DNA of 13,317 nt from Spartobacteria bacterium (GTDB taxonomy: Bacteria > Verrucomicrobiota > Verrucomicrobiia > Chthoniobacterales > UBA10450): contig DMCG01000065.1 in the NCBI GenBank assembly GCA_003445855.1, positions 1-13,317 of the forward strand. The letters run 5' to 3'. The notes under the pieces are model-generated. The model was given only the letters and a program-made list of their open reading frames with translations. It did not search any database and was not told the origin of the DNA. Of the stretch, positions 6,457 through 12,951 are shown one piece after another. The position numbers were made by a program, and so were the translations under genes. The number at the start of each line of letters is the position of its first letter. Within the stretch, counting starts at the first letter, position 1.

Positions 6457-7197
6457 TTAATGCAATCGGTATTCATAAAGCCGTTCGTAACATTCGCGGC
6501 AGCGAGCATAAATTTCGCGAAAAGGGTCCGGCAGTGGTTCGTTCTTCGGCCGATACGGCTGGAACGATGTCGATCTTGCCACTTCGTCGTACCAATATTT
6601 TGCCCAGACACCGTCGGTTTCGCGCAAGCCGGGCGGCCACGAGAGCATTGCCTTGTCGAATTCGACGCCGACCGCGCCACACAACAGTTCCAAAATCTTT
6701 CGCGGATTCTCCAGCACATCGTGCGCGTCAATCACTGGTGGAGTTTTTCCAGTTTGCTCGCGAACGAAATCAAAAATCTCTGCTTGCTGGACGAAGCCGA
6801 GATCTTCCAGGGCCGGCTCGGGATTTCTCTTAATATAGGAAAGAATCACTTCGCGCGGATTGCGAATTAGAAAGCAATTCGTAAGATCGACAATCCATTG
6901 TCGATCGATCTCGGGCAGCAAATGGTGCGTCATCTGTTTCTGGAAATAGACGCGTTTGCCTCCTGGAACAGGGCCGGTCAGTTGCTCGACGATTTTTCGC
7001 CAATCGGTTTCGCCATTGGCGATCACTTCCTCCGCGCCGGGATGTTTTTTCCCGGTCGCCTTCAAATAAAACGCATAAAAGGGCTCGTCGACTACGATCG
7101 TGTGCGGCCGATTGCCCCACGATCGCATCATCGCGGTCGAGATATTGCGCGGCCCCGACCACATCGCGATGCGGATGGGCTTCAACGCGTCTGACAT
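6457..7197 (-). CDS. Sulfotransferase-like protein
   Basis: The 246-residue product has the two PAPS-binding elements of the sulfotransferase superfamily: a 5'-phosphosulfate loop IAMWSGPRNISTAMMRSW (9-26) and a 3'-phosphate segment LIRNPREVILSYIKR near residues 110-124. It also has the following VIDAHDVLENPRKILELLCGAVG region, which resembles the late helix of the fold. No signal peptide is visible, so it is cytosolic. Start ATG 7197; an imperfect GGATAGG sits upstream. It lies 43 bases downstream of a secreted cysteine hydrolase gene and upstream of the aminotransferase-like gene. I recall plant BCAT-like proteins in which a domain of this kind precedes a class IV aminotransferase domain, so the two genes may act in one pathway. 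The substrate is unknown, and some members of this fold may not transfer sulfate at all. Two WTGTCGATCTT words lie inside. Confidence 0.8.
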   Translation of the reverse strand: MSDALKPIRIAMWSGPRNISTAMMRSWGNRPHTIVVDEPFYAFYLKATGKKHPGAEEVIANGETDWRKIVEQLTGPVPGGKRVYFQKQMTHHLLPEIDRQWIVDLTNCFLIRNPREVILSYIKRNPEPALEDLGFVQQAEIFDFVREQTGKTPPVIDAHDVLENPRKILELLCGAVGVEFDKAMLSWPPGLRETDGVWAKYWYDEVARSTSFQPYRPKNEPLPDPFREIYARCRECYERLYEYRLH

Positions 7198-7240
7198 TGG
7201 CGCAGCCTATCCGAACTGAAACTCGCGCTCGCGAATTATT

Positions 7241-7801
7241 TCAGGAAGAGAATTTCCCGTAGACCGCGACCAACCGATAGAAGCATGCGTTCTTCGAGTG
7301 ATAATCGCTGACGAAACCGTCTTTCGTCCGGATTTCCACGTGCCCTCTGTTTCTGTCGCCGTAGACGAGCACCGCGCCAAGAGAAGCGGCGTAAGGATCG
7401 TGGATCGACAATCGAGTAAAACCGTAATCGCGCACCAATTCCTGGCCCGCCTCAGCGGCATAAGCCGTCTTGGGATAAGAATTAATTACTCCGGCGGCGA
7501 TCAAGGCCTCTTTCACGTAATGCCAGCAACGCGCATGCGAGTGCGCGTTGGCCCGCTCCTCCGCAATCGTTGCCGCGCGTCGCAGTTTTGGATCGATCCG
7601 CGGATCGATTTGCGCGAATGGGTGCACAATTGGCACCCGCCAGTAGCGGCGGATGATGCGAACCGACGATGTTTTCCCCGCGGTATCTTGATAGTAAAAA
7701 CGCGACTGCGACTCGCCCAGACCGGCGGCCGCTCGAACTGCCGTGGTGGAGAGAGCCAGCGAGCAACCGCAGAGAAAAATCAGGGGAACTAATCGTCGCA
7801 C
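7241..7801 (-). CDS. Secreted NlpC/P60-like cysteine hydrolase, paralogue 1
   Basis: The 186-residue product begins with a signal peptide (MRRLVPLIFLCGCSLALS, cleavage likely after AVRA). The mature part contains ARCWHYVKEALIAAGV (Cys92) and GAVLVYGDRNRGHVEIRTK (His154), followed by DGFVSD (Asp166). Cys in a helix, then a G-x-VLVY strand and GHV, is the layout of NlpC/P60 or CHAP amidases that cut peptidoglycan, so an envelope role is inferred. The start is GTG 7801, since an in-frame TAA lies four codons upstream and no ATG is available. It is a close paralogue of the next gene upstream (8007-8567), especially across residues 68-103 (IDPKLRRAATIAEERA). The LCGC stretch is not a convincing lipobox. 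Family assignment is by motif only. Confidence 0.7.
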   Translation of the reverse strand: MRRLVPLIFLCGCSLALSTTAVRAAAGLGESQSRFYYQDTAGKTSSVRIIRRYWRVPIVHPFAQIDPRIDPKLRRAATIAEERANAHSHARCWHYVKEALIAAGVINSYPKTAYAAEAGQELVRDYGFTRLSIHDPYAASLGAVLVYGDRNRGHVEIRTKDGFVSDYHSKNACFYRLVAVYGKFSS

Positions 7802-8006
7802 CGGAGCGTTTTATCGCAGCGATTGTGCCATCTGGCAAGCGACTTTCAGCAGGGCCACTGAGGTTTTCGCGAGCTAATACCAGAACTGTCGCGCAAACAA
7901 ATCCTCCGCGGGCAATCGTCCACCGGGCAAACGAACCTGCAGTCGCAATGTCGTCGCCGACATTGTCGATCTTGCGCTGCGCTCGGCGAGAAGGTAGCGA
8001 GGCAGA

Positions 8007-8567
8007 TTACGATTTCACATAAACGCCGAGCAATGGCCGCGGCGATGGAACCTTTGAACGAAAATCGCTGACGAAGCCGTCTTTGGTACGAAGTTCCACG
8101 TGACCAGCCGCGCGGCGGCGCGCGCCATATACGAGCACCGAGCCGACCGGGGCCTTGAACGGATCGCGCACGGGGAGCTTTTTGAATCCGTAATTACTGA
8201 CCAGTTCCTGGCCGGCGTCTTTCGCGAATACGCTTTTCGGCCGTGAACTCACCACGCCGGCGGCGACCAACGCCTCTTTCACGTAGTGCCAGCACCGCGA
8301 GCGCGAGTGGGCGTGCGCGCGTTCCTCCGCGATGGTGGCGGCGCGGCGCAGCTTCGGATCGATCTTCGGGTCAACCTTCCCGACCGGATAAACGATCTTC
8401 CGCGGCTGATATTTCGTGACGATCTCGGCCGACTTTTCGTTTCCGGAAGCGTCCTTGAAAAAGAAGGTCGACTTCGAATCCTTTTTTAGATCGGCCGCTT
8501 GGGATTGCGTCGCAAAAACAGCCATGCAAAAGGCGCCAACAACCGAGAGGGAGAGAATTTTTCGCAT
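8007..8567 (-). CDS. Secreted NlpC/P60-like cysteine hydrolase, paralogue 2
   Basis: This 186-residue protein is the tandem sister of the 7241-7801 product. It has a signal peptide (MRKILSLSVVGAFCMAVFA, cleavage near SQA-AD), then SRCWHYVKEALVAAGVV (Cys92), VGSVLVYG, GHVELRTKDGFVSDF (His156, Asp168). Both share an N-terminal module ending in KIDPKLRRAATIAEERA, whose role I cannot name. The ATG at 8567 is preceded by GAGGG at suitable spacing, one of the few good Shine-Dalgarno sequences in the window. The gene is divergent from yefM, with about 120 bases between starts. The 205-base gap to its sister holds one WTGTCGATCTT word (7964-7973 region) and no gene. The peptidoglycan hydrolase function is inferred from the Cys-His arrangement. 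Confidence 0.72.
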   Translation of the reverse strand: MRKILSLSVVGAFCMAVFATQSQAADLKKDSKSTFFFKDASGNEKSAEIVTKYQPRKIVYPVGKVDPKIDPKLRRAATIAEERAHAHSRSRCWHYVKEALVAAGVVSSRPKSVFAKDAGQELVSNYGFKKLPVRDPFKAPVGSVLVYGARRRAAGHVELRTKDGFVSDFRSKVPSPRPLLGVYVKS

Positions 8568-8651
8568 GGGGAGCGCCCTCTATCGAACATATCCCCTGCC
8601 GCCGCAACCGGTTTTTGACAAAATTTCGATCTTTTGCGCTGCAAACCGGAA

Positions 8652-8680
8652 TTGACGATCAAACATCTGGACAGTATCCT
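8652..8680 (+). promoter_or_regulatory. yefM-yoeB promoter
   Basis: TTGACG (8652-8657) and TATCCT (8675-8680) are spaced by exactly 17 bases and match the sigma-70 consensus at 5/6 and 4/6 positions. The expected transcription start falls at about 8687-8688, on the GTG start codon, so the message would be leaderless. The -10 box lies in the centre of the palindrome at 8666-8687. Confidence 0.55.
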
Positions 8681-8687
8681 GTCCAGA
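8666..8687. promoter_or_regulatory. Palindromic operator candidate for YefM/YefM-YoeB
   Basis: Perfect 9-bp arms TCTGGACAG (8666-8674) and CTGTCCAGA (8679-8687) flank TATC. The site covers the -10 box and abuts the GTG start. YefM-family antitoxins, with or without YoeB, are known to repress their own operon at palindromes overlapping the promoter, so this is the natural autoregulatory site; binding itself is inferred. Confidence 0.6.
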
Positions 8688-8945
8688 GTGAAATCGATCA
8701 GCTACACCGCAGCGCGAGAGAACCTGGCCGCAACCATGGACCAGGTTTGTGAGGACCACGCGCCGGTCGTTATCACGCGGAACCGCGATCAATCGGTCGT
8801 GATGCTTTCGCTCGGTGAATACGACGCGCTTCAGGAGACGGCTTATCTTTTGCGCTCACCCGCGAATGCACGGCGTCTGCTTGGCGCGATCGAGACGCTT
8901 AAAAAGGGCAAAGGTATCAAGCGAAAGATCAAACTCGACGCGTGA
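8688..8945 (+). CDS. yefM: Antitoxin YefM (Phd/YefM family)
   Basis: The 85-residue product closely follows E. coli YefM: KSISYTAARENLAATMDQV at the N-terminus (the DNA-binding Phd fold), EDHAPVVITRNRDQSVVMLS, EYDALQETAYLLRSPANARR, then the disordered C-terminal segment that wraps the toxin (LLGAIETLKKGKGIKRKIKL). It neutralises YoeB and represses the operon. I chose GTG 8688 because homologues begin at this point; the longer open frame would start with a TTG at 8634 inside the promoter region. No Shine-Dalgarno is possible, as the operator palindrome runs right up to the GTG, consistent with a leaderless transcript. Its stop overlaps the toxin start by four bases (GTGA), so the two are translationally coupled. 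Confidence 0.93.
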   Translation: MKSISYTAARENLAATMDQVCEDHAPVVITRNRDQSVVMLSLGEYDALQETAYLLRSPANARRLLGAIETLKKGKGIKRKIKLDA

Positions 8946-9199
8946 ATCTCGTCTTCGCGCCGCAAGCGTGGGAAGATTATTTGTACTGGCAGAGGACCGA
9001 TCCGAACATGATTTCGCGAATCAATCTGCTTATCAAAGAAATCATGCGCACGCCGCATAGCGGCATCGGAAAGCCGGAACCGCTCAAACACGCGCTGCAG
9101 GGATATTGGTCCCGCCGGATCAACTCCGAGCATCGAATTGTTTACAAAGTGGTTGGAAAAGACATCCTGGTCGCACAGCTCCGTTATCATTATCGATAA
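8942..9199 (+). CDS. yoeB: mRNA interferase toxin YoeB
   Basis: The 85-residue product aligns almost without gaps to E. coli YoeB, a RelE-fold ribosome-dependent endoribonuclease that cuts mRNA at the A site. The catalytic residues are all present at the same numbers: Glu46 (GKPEPLKH), Arg65 (EHRIVY), His83 and Tyr84 (RYHYR). It starts with GTG 8942, overlapping the yefM stop. Everything seen predicts an active toxin held in check by YefM. The pair sits alone between the cysteine hydrolase and the convergent polymerase gene; no mobile-element genes flank it in the window. Confidence 0.96.
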   Translation: MNLVFAPQAWEDYLYWQRTDPNMISRINLLIKEIMRTPHSGIGKPEPLKHALQGYWSRRINSEHRIVYKVVGKDILVAQLRYHYR

Positions 9200-9221
9200 T
9201 ATTCCGAACTTTGCGGGCCCG

Positions 9222-9240
9222 ATACCGACGCCTCTACAAC
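9222..9240. repeat. End of a family A element overlapping the polymerase stop codon
   Basis: GCCTCTACA at 9230-9238 is identical to the terminus of the family A element at 9910-9918 and is the inverse of 1240-1248. On the coding strand it reads TTGTAGAGGC, and its TAG is the polymerase stop codon. Only this end is recognisable; the adjoining 9200-9229 holds a small CGGGCCCG palindrome and no clear terminator. Confidence 0.45.
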
Positions 9241-11474
9241 TTTAATGTTTCTTGTTGAGCGGCGGGAATCATTGACGCAAACTTTTTCACCAACTCATCG
9301 AGCTTGGCCATGTAGTAATCGATGTTTTCGTCGCGATTTTGCGCATCGAAATTTGAGGCGAGCTTGGCGTTTTCGTAGGCGGCGAGTTTCTTGGTCGCGC
9401 CGGTGATGTAATAGCTGATTTGGTCGCCAGGGCGATAATTACGGCCGCTGGCGAGCGCGAGCTCGTAAGCGGCGGCACGGTTGCGCGCCGAGCCGGCGAT
9501 TTTCGCGCGATATTTATCCAGAGAATCCTGGAGCGTGTCGGTCTTCATCAACATGTCGATCTTCCATTCACGATTGCGGATTTTTTTTTCAAATTTTTCT
9601 CGAAGATCGACAATCGCTTCCGGTTTTCCTTGCATCAGGAGCTTGGTCATTTCCTCGAGGAAAACGCGCTGGAACTTCTCGAGGCCGCGCGACTTGAGCG
9701 CGCCACCCTTGATGATGACGTCGCCCTCACGCGTGAGCAGCGCATAATTTTTCGCCTTGTAACTGAACATGGCGTCGAATTGCTCGTCGAACTCGACTTC
9801 GATGCCAGGCGGCAATTCCGCTGCGAGCCCTTCGCGAAGCTCCGCGATCGCTTCTTCTATAGTGGCAGCCGTGCCGGCTGCTTTGTTGTTTTTTGCAGGC
9901 GACACGCCTGCCTCTACAGGTATTGGCGGCGGCACAAAGTAAATGCCGTCGGTGTCGACCTCGATCACTTGCGCGCCTTGCGCGTTCAGCCAATCGATCA
10001 TTTTTTTCAACAGATCGCGCCCAATCTGGGTGACGCGCGCGGCGGCGTCGAAATCGGCAAAGTGTCCCTGTGCAAAACCCAAATAGCCGTAGAAGCTGTT
10101 TATTAGAATTTTGAACGTGTTTTGCAGCGCGTGAAAATGCCGCTGCTTCGCCGGATCTTTTTCGGCGCGCATGTTCGCTTTCGCTTCGAGCCGAAACGTG
10201 CGGAGATCGGTGAGCAGATGGCGGAAGATTTGCAGCTGGTCCGTCTGCGGAAAGCAATCGAACTGCAACATGATCGACGGATAAAGCGACGCGACGTCGC
10301 AATGCCAGACGTTGCGCGCAACACCGGTGAAAAAGATGTCGGTGTAGCCGCCTTCGAAGCCGCGCACCATCGGCATTTCCGGAATGGAATGGCGTTGCCG
10401 GAAATATTCGCGCAGGAAAAGCGCGTTGATCCGCGTGGCGTTGCCGCGCACGATCACGTCCTGATAATTGTAAGGAAAAATCTGCGCCTGGATAAAGTAG
10501 CTCGGGCTCAGCAGCTCTGCGACGGCGCGCGTCTCGCGCACGCCACAAAGCGCGCGCTGGCGAAACCTTTCGTCATTGTCGATGTAGGCGCGTTGCAATT
10601 CCTTGCCGGTAAGCGCGGAGAGTTCTTCGCTGTCGCAAAAACCAAAATGCCTTGCGACGTCGGCGCGTTCGAAACCGGACAAGGTGCGCATTCCAACGTC
10701 GTAAAATTGGGCGAGCAAAAATGTGTCGACGAAATGACGGCCATCGATCGCGAATTTCGGGTAATCGATCGTTTTCTCCGCGATTTGCAGGCGCGACGGG
10801 CGCGAACGTAGAAAACCGCCGCTGCGTCCCCAATCGAGTTTTGTTTTCGTTTTATTTGCGCGCGCGACCAGATACGGCAGATCGAAGCGAAACAAGTTGT
10901 GACCCTCGATCACATCCGGATCGCGCTCTTTGATGAGACTGGTGAGTTTCTTGAGCGCGCTTCTTTCAGATTCCTCGACGTTTTTTGGATCGACAATAAG
11001 CAGGTCTTCCCAGCCGGAATTATCCGAGAGCGCGATGCTCATAAGGTGATCGTTGGAGTCATCCGAAAATGACAGCACTTCGACTTGCATCCGCTTCAGT
11101 TCTTCGAACGGCAAATCCTTGAACAACGTGCGTCCCGTGGCCGTGAGATAATGTTGCACCGGATCGGTGAACGCGAAAAAATCACGCCCGGCGCTTTTAA
11201 GTCCATTGCGCAGCGCGATCAGTTCCTTCCAGCTGTCGACCGTGACGCGCCAGCCGTATTTGAGATCGCCGTCGAGCTTTTCCGCTTCGATGCCAAGATC
11301 GACAACGTCGCTGTCGGCCCAAACGAAGGGATGAAACGGTTCCACGTCGACGAGGGTCGACCCATCCTTTTCGCGCCGGTAAACTTTGACCGTCCCCGTT
11401 TCGCCGAGTTCGATCGCGGCGATGCGCGGCGTCGGATCGGCGCCGAAAAGCATCGTGTTTTTCTCGAAATCCAT
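9234..11474 (-). CDS. Family B DNA polymerase with degenerate exonuclease site
   Basis: This 746-residue polymerase keeps all palm motifs: motif A DVASLYPSI (Asp393), motif B KILINSFYG (Lys455), motif C VDTDGIYF (Asp507, Asp509), and the KAKNYALL DNA-contact motif (573-580). The proofreading domain looks dead. At Exo I the expected D-x-E after RMQ is VEVLS (131-135). Exo II GHNLFRFD (Asp198) is kept. Exo III YxxxD is replaced by RALCG before VRETRA (307-311). Family B polymerases in bacteria take part in repair or translesion synthesis, so an error-prone or gap-filling role is plausible but inferred. The start is ATG 11474; Met8 is an alternative, and neither has a good Shine-Dalgarno. A 63-bp palindromic element is translated in frame at residues 519-539. 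The stop TAG also lies in a copy of that element's end. Three WTGTCGATCTT words lie inside. Confidence 0.92.
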   Translation of the reverse strand: MDFEKNTMLFGADPTPRIAAIELGETGTVKVYRREKDGSTLVDVEPFHPFVWADSDVVDLGIEAEKLDGDLKYGWRVTVDSWKELIALRNGLKSAGRDFFAFTDPVQHYLTATGRTLFKDLPFEELKRMQVEVLSFSDDSNDHLMSIALSDNSGWEDLLIVDPKNVEESERSALKKLTSLIKERDPDVIEGHNLFRFDLPYLVARANKTKTKLDWGRSGGFLRSRPSRLQIAEKTIDYPKFAIDGRHFVDTFLLAQFYDVGMRTLSGFERADVARHFGFCDSEELSALTGKELQRAYIDNDERFRQRALCGVRETRAVAELLSPSYFIQAQIFPYNYQDVIVRGNATRINALFLREYFRQRHSIPEMPMVRGFEGGYTDIFFTGVARNVWHCDVASLYPSIMLQFDCFPQTDQLQIFRHLLTDLRTFRLEAKANMRAEKDPAKQRHFHALQNTFKILINSFYGYLGFAQGHFADFDAAARVTQIGRDLLKKMIDWLNAQGAQVIEVDTDGIYFVPPPIPVEAGVSPAKNNKAAGTAATIEEAIAELREGLAAELPPGIEVEFDEQFDAMFSYKAKNYALLTREGDVIIKGGALKSRGLEKFQRVFLEEMTKLLMQGKPEAIVDLREKFEKKIRNREWKIDMLMKTDTLQDSLDKYRAKIAGSARNRAAAYELALASGRNYRPGDQISYYITGATKKLAAYENAKLASNFDAQNRDENIDYYMAKLDELVKKFASMIPAAQQETLKL
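9857..9919. repeat. Palindromic element, family A, in frame inside the polymerase gene
   Basis: The element runs from CTATAG (9857-9862) to CTACAG (9914-9919) and is exactly 63 bp, 21 codons. On the coding strand it begins CTGTAGAGGCAGGCGTGTC and ends GGCACGGCTGCCACTATA, matching both ends of the intergenic element at 1239-1336. It encodes an Ala/Gly/Lys/Asn-rich stretch just after polymerase motif C, between VPPPI and EEAIAEL, so it must form a surface loop if the enzyme works. Confidence 0.75.
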
Positions 11475-11481
11475 GATTTAA

Positions 11482-11510
11482 CCGCAGATTACGCAGATAA
11501 ACGCAGATTT
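11482..11510. repeat. CGCAGATT array before the polymerase start
   Basis: Three CGCAGAT units at 9-10 bp spacing (11484, 11493, 11503) begin eight bases upstream of the polymerase ATG, in the divergent gap shared with the amidohydrolase gene. They belong to the same family as the arrays at 6109-6213. They are followed by an imperfect inverted repeat with arms AATCTGGAA (11512-11520) and TTCCAGATT (11567-11575). Confidence 0.55.
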
Positions 11511-11592
11511 GAATCTGGAAACCATGAAGCCACGAAAATTCCCTGTTCGTTTCCTGGATTCCTGGCTTCCAGATTTATGTATTCACGATTTC

Positions 11593-11601
11593 TGTTATAA
11601 G
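11593..11601 (+). promoter_or_regulatory. Possible extended -10 promoter of the amidohydrolase gene
   Basis: TG at 11593-11594, one base, then TATAAG (11596-11601) make an extended -10 box. No good -35 is present at 17 bases. The predicted transcription start falls on or next to the ATG at 11608, which would again give a leaderless message. Confidence 0.35.
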
Positions 11602-11607
11602 TGCCGG

Positions 11608-12951
11608 ATGAAGATTTCATTATTGTCGATTTTATACTTGTCGATCTTGTCCGTGGCCCCCGCATTCGCTCAGCAGACGCCGGAGGCATTGGCCGATGCG
11701 GAGCTGCCGTCGCTGCTCACGATTTACAAAGACCTCCACACGCATCCGGAATTATCCACGCATGAGGAGCGTTCGGCTGCGATTGTTGCGAAAGAATTGA
11801 AGGCCGCTGGCTGTGAAGTGACCGAGCGCGTGGGCAAATACGAGAACCCTGGCGCGACATGCTTCGGCGTTATCGGCGTGATGAAGAACGGCGCCGGGCC
11901 GACCGTTCTCGTGCGCACAGATATGGATGCGTTGCCCGTGCACGAGGAAACAGGCGTGCCATACGCGAGCACAGTGACGACGAAGAGCGACGACGGTAAA
12001 GACGTGCCGGTGATGCACGCGTGCGGACACGACATTCACATGTCGACGTTCATCGGTACCGCGCGCGCGCTCGCGAAATCGAAGGAGAAATGGCACGGCA
12101 CGATTGTTTTTGTCGGTCAGCCGGCGGAGGAAACCGTCGGCGGCGCGCGAGCATTATTAAAAGACGGCCTCTACACGCGCTGGCCGAAGCCAAATTACGC
12201 GCTCGCGTTGCATGACGATGCTGAAATCGAGACAGGCAAAATCGGCGTGACCGAAGGTTACGCCTACGCGAATGTCGATTCAGTTGATGTCACCGTGCGC
12301 GGCGTCGGCGGACATGGCGCCTACCCGCACAAGACGAAGGATCCGATTGTTCTTTCAGCCGAGATTATCAACGCCTGGCAGACGATCGCGTCACGCGAGA
12401 ACAACCCGCTCGATCCGCTCGTGATCACAGTTGGTTCGATTCACGGCGGGACAAAACACAACATCATTCCGGACGAAGTGAAGATGCAGCTGACGGTTCG
12501 CACGTATAAGAAAGAAGTGCGCGACAAGGTGCTGGCCGCGATCGATCGCATCGCAAAAGGTTGCGCCACGGCCGCTGGTCTTCCGCCCGAAAAGATGCCG
12601 GACGTTCACGTGCGTCAAGATGAATTCACGCCCGCTACTTATAACAATCCGGAGCTGACCAAGCGCGTCACTGCCGCGCTGAAAGTTGCATTAGGCAGCG
12701 ATAAAGTTGTAGCGAAAGATCCGACGATGGGCGGCGAAGACTTCTGTGAATATAGCCTGCCGGACCACTCCATTCCGGCGTTCATGTTTAACGTCGGGGC
12801 TGTCGATCCGGCCAAGGTCGCAGAGTCGAAGAAAACTGGCACGCCGCTGCCGAGTTTGCATTCGAGCAAGTTTGCGCCCGTTCCCGAACCGACGATCCGC
12901 ACCGGAATTATCGGTATGACGAGCGCGGTGCTCGATCTAATGAAGCAATGA
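11608..12951 (+). CDS. Secreted M20D-family metallo-amidohydrolase
   Basis: The 447-residue product starts with a signal peptide, MKISLLSILYLSILSVAPAF, cleaved near AFA-QQ, so it works outside the cytoplasm. The mature part has the M20D (hippurate, IAA-amino acid hydrolase) pattern: RTDMDALPVHEETG (103-116), the metal ligands in HACGHDIHMS (Cys139, His141), catalytic and ligand glutamates in GQPAEETVGG (Glu174, Glu175), LALHDD (His202), the dimerisation-domain GGHGAYPH (His236), GGTKHNIIPDE, MGGEDFCEY, and the last ligand His in LPSLHSSKF. It probably cleaves N-acyl or N-aryl amino acids or small dipeptides. The ATG at 11608 was chosen because the open frame's upstream 33 codons (from 11509) lie in repeat DNA and lack signal-peptide character. 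It is divergent from the polymerase gene and converges on ftsZ. Confidence 0.92.
   Translation: MKISLLSILYLSILSVAPAFAQQTPEALADAELPSLLTIYKDLHTHPELSTHEERSAAIVAKELKAAGCEVTERVGKYENPGATCFGVIGVMKNGAGPTVLVRTDMDALPVHEETGVPYASTVTTKSDDGKDVPVMHACGHDIHMSTFIGTARALAKSKEKWHGTIVFVGQPAEETVGGARALLKDGLYTRWPKPNYALALHDDAEIETGKIGVTEGYAYANVDSVDVTVRGVGGHGAYPHKTKDPIVLSAEIINAWQTIASRENNPLDPLVITVGSIHGGTKHNIIPDEVKMQLTVRTYKKEVRDKVLAAIDRIAKGCATAAGLPPEKMPDVHVRQDEFTPATYNNPELTKRVTAALKVALGSDKVVAKDPTMGGEDFCEYSLPDHSIPAFMFNVGAVDPAKVAESKKTGTPLPSLHSSKFAPVPEPTIRTGIIGMTSAVLDLMKQ

Larger units (their letters stand above)
441..11648. repeat. Over-represented 11-bp word WTGTCGATCTT, 13 copies
   Basis: The core GTCGATCTT occurs on the plus strand at 1397, 3361, 3522, 5298, 6569, 7965, 9555 and 11640, and on the minus strand (AAGATCGAC) at 441, 2539, 6883, 9603 and 11295 (leftmost coordinates). 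Every copy is preceded by TT or AT and G comes next in eight, giving consensus TTGTCGATCTTG. About 0.03 copies of the 10-mer TGTCGATCTT would be expected by chance in this length on both strands. Twelve copies are inside genes and one is intergenic. They are read in different frames (VDL, KID, RST, QDRQ, LSIL), so selection is on DNA and not on a peptide. Confidence 0.8.

Noticed and set aside
6223..6870. Plus-strand open frame of 215 codons over the scar and the sulfotransferase gene
   Set aside because: It is antisense to the recognisable 3' end of the sulfotransferase gene and to the scar; no motif or start signal supports it.
9420..10811. Large plus-strand open frames opposite the polymerase gene
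   Set aside because: They are complements of polymerase motif-bearing sequence and show no family features.
11509..11607. N-terminal extension of the amidohydrolase by 33 residues
   Set aside because: The DNA is part of an inverted repeat and the extension would bury the signal peptide.
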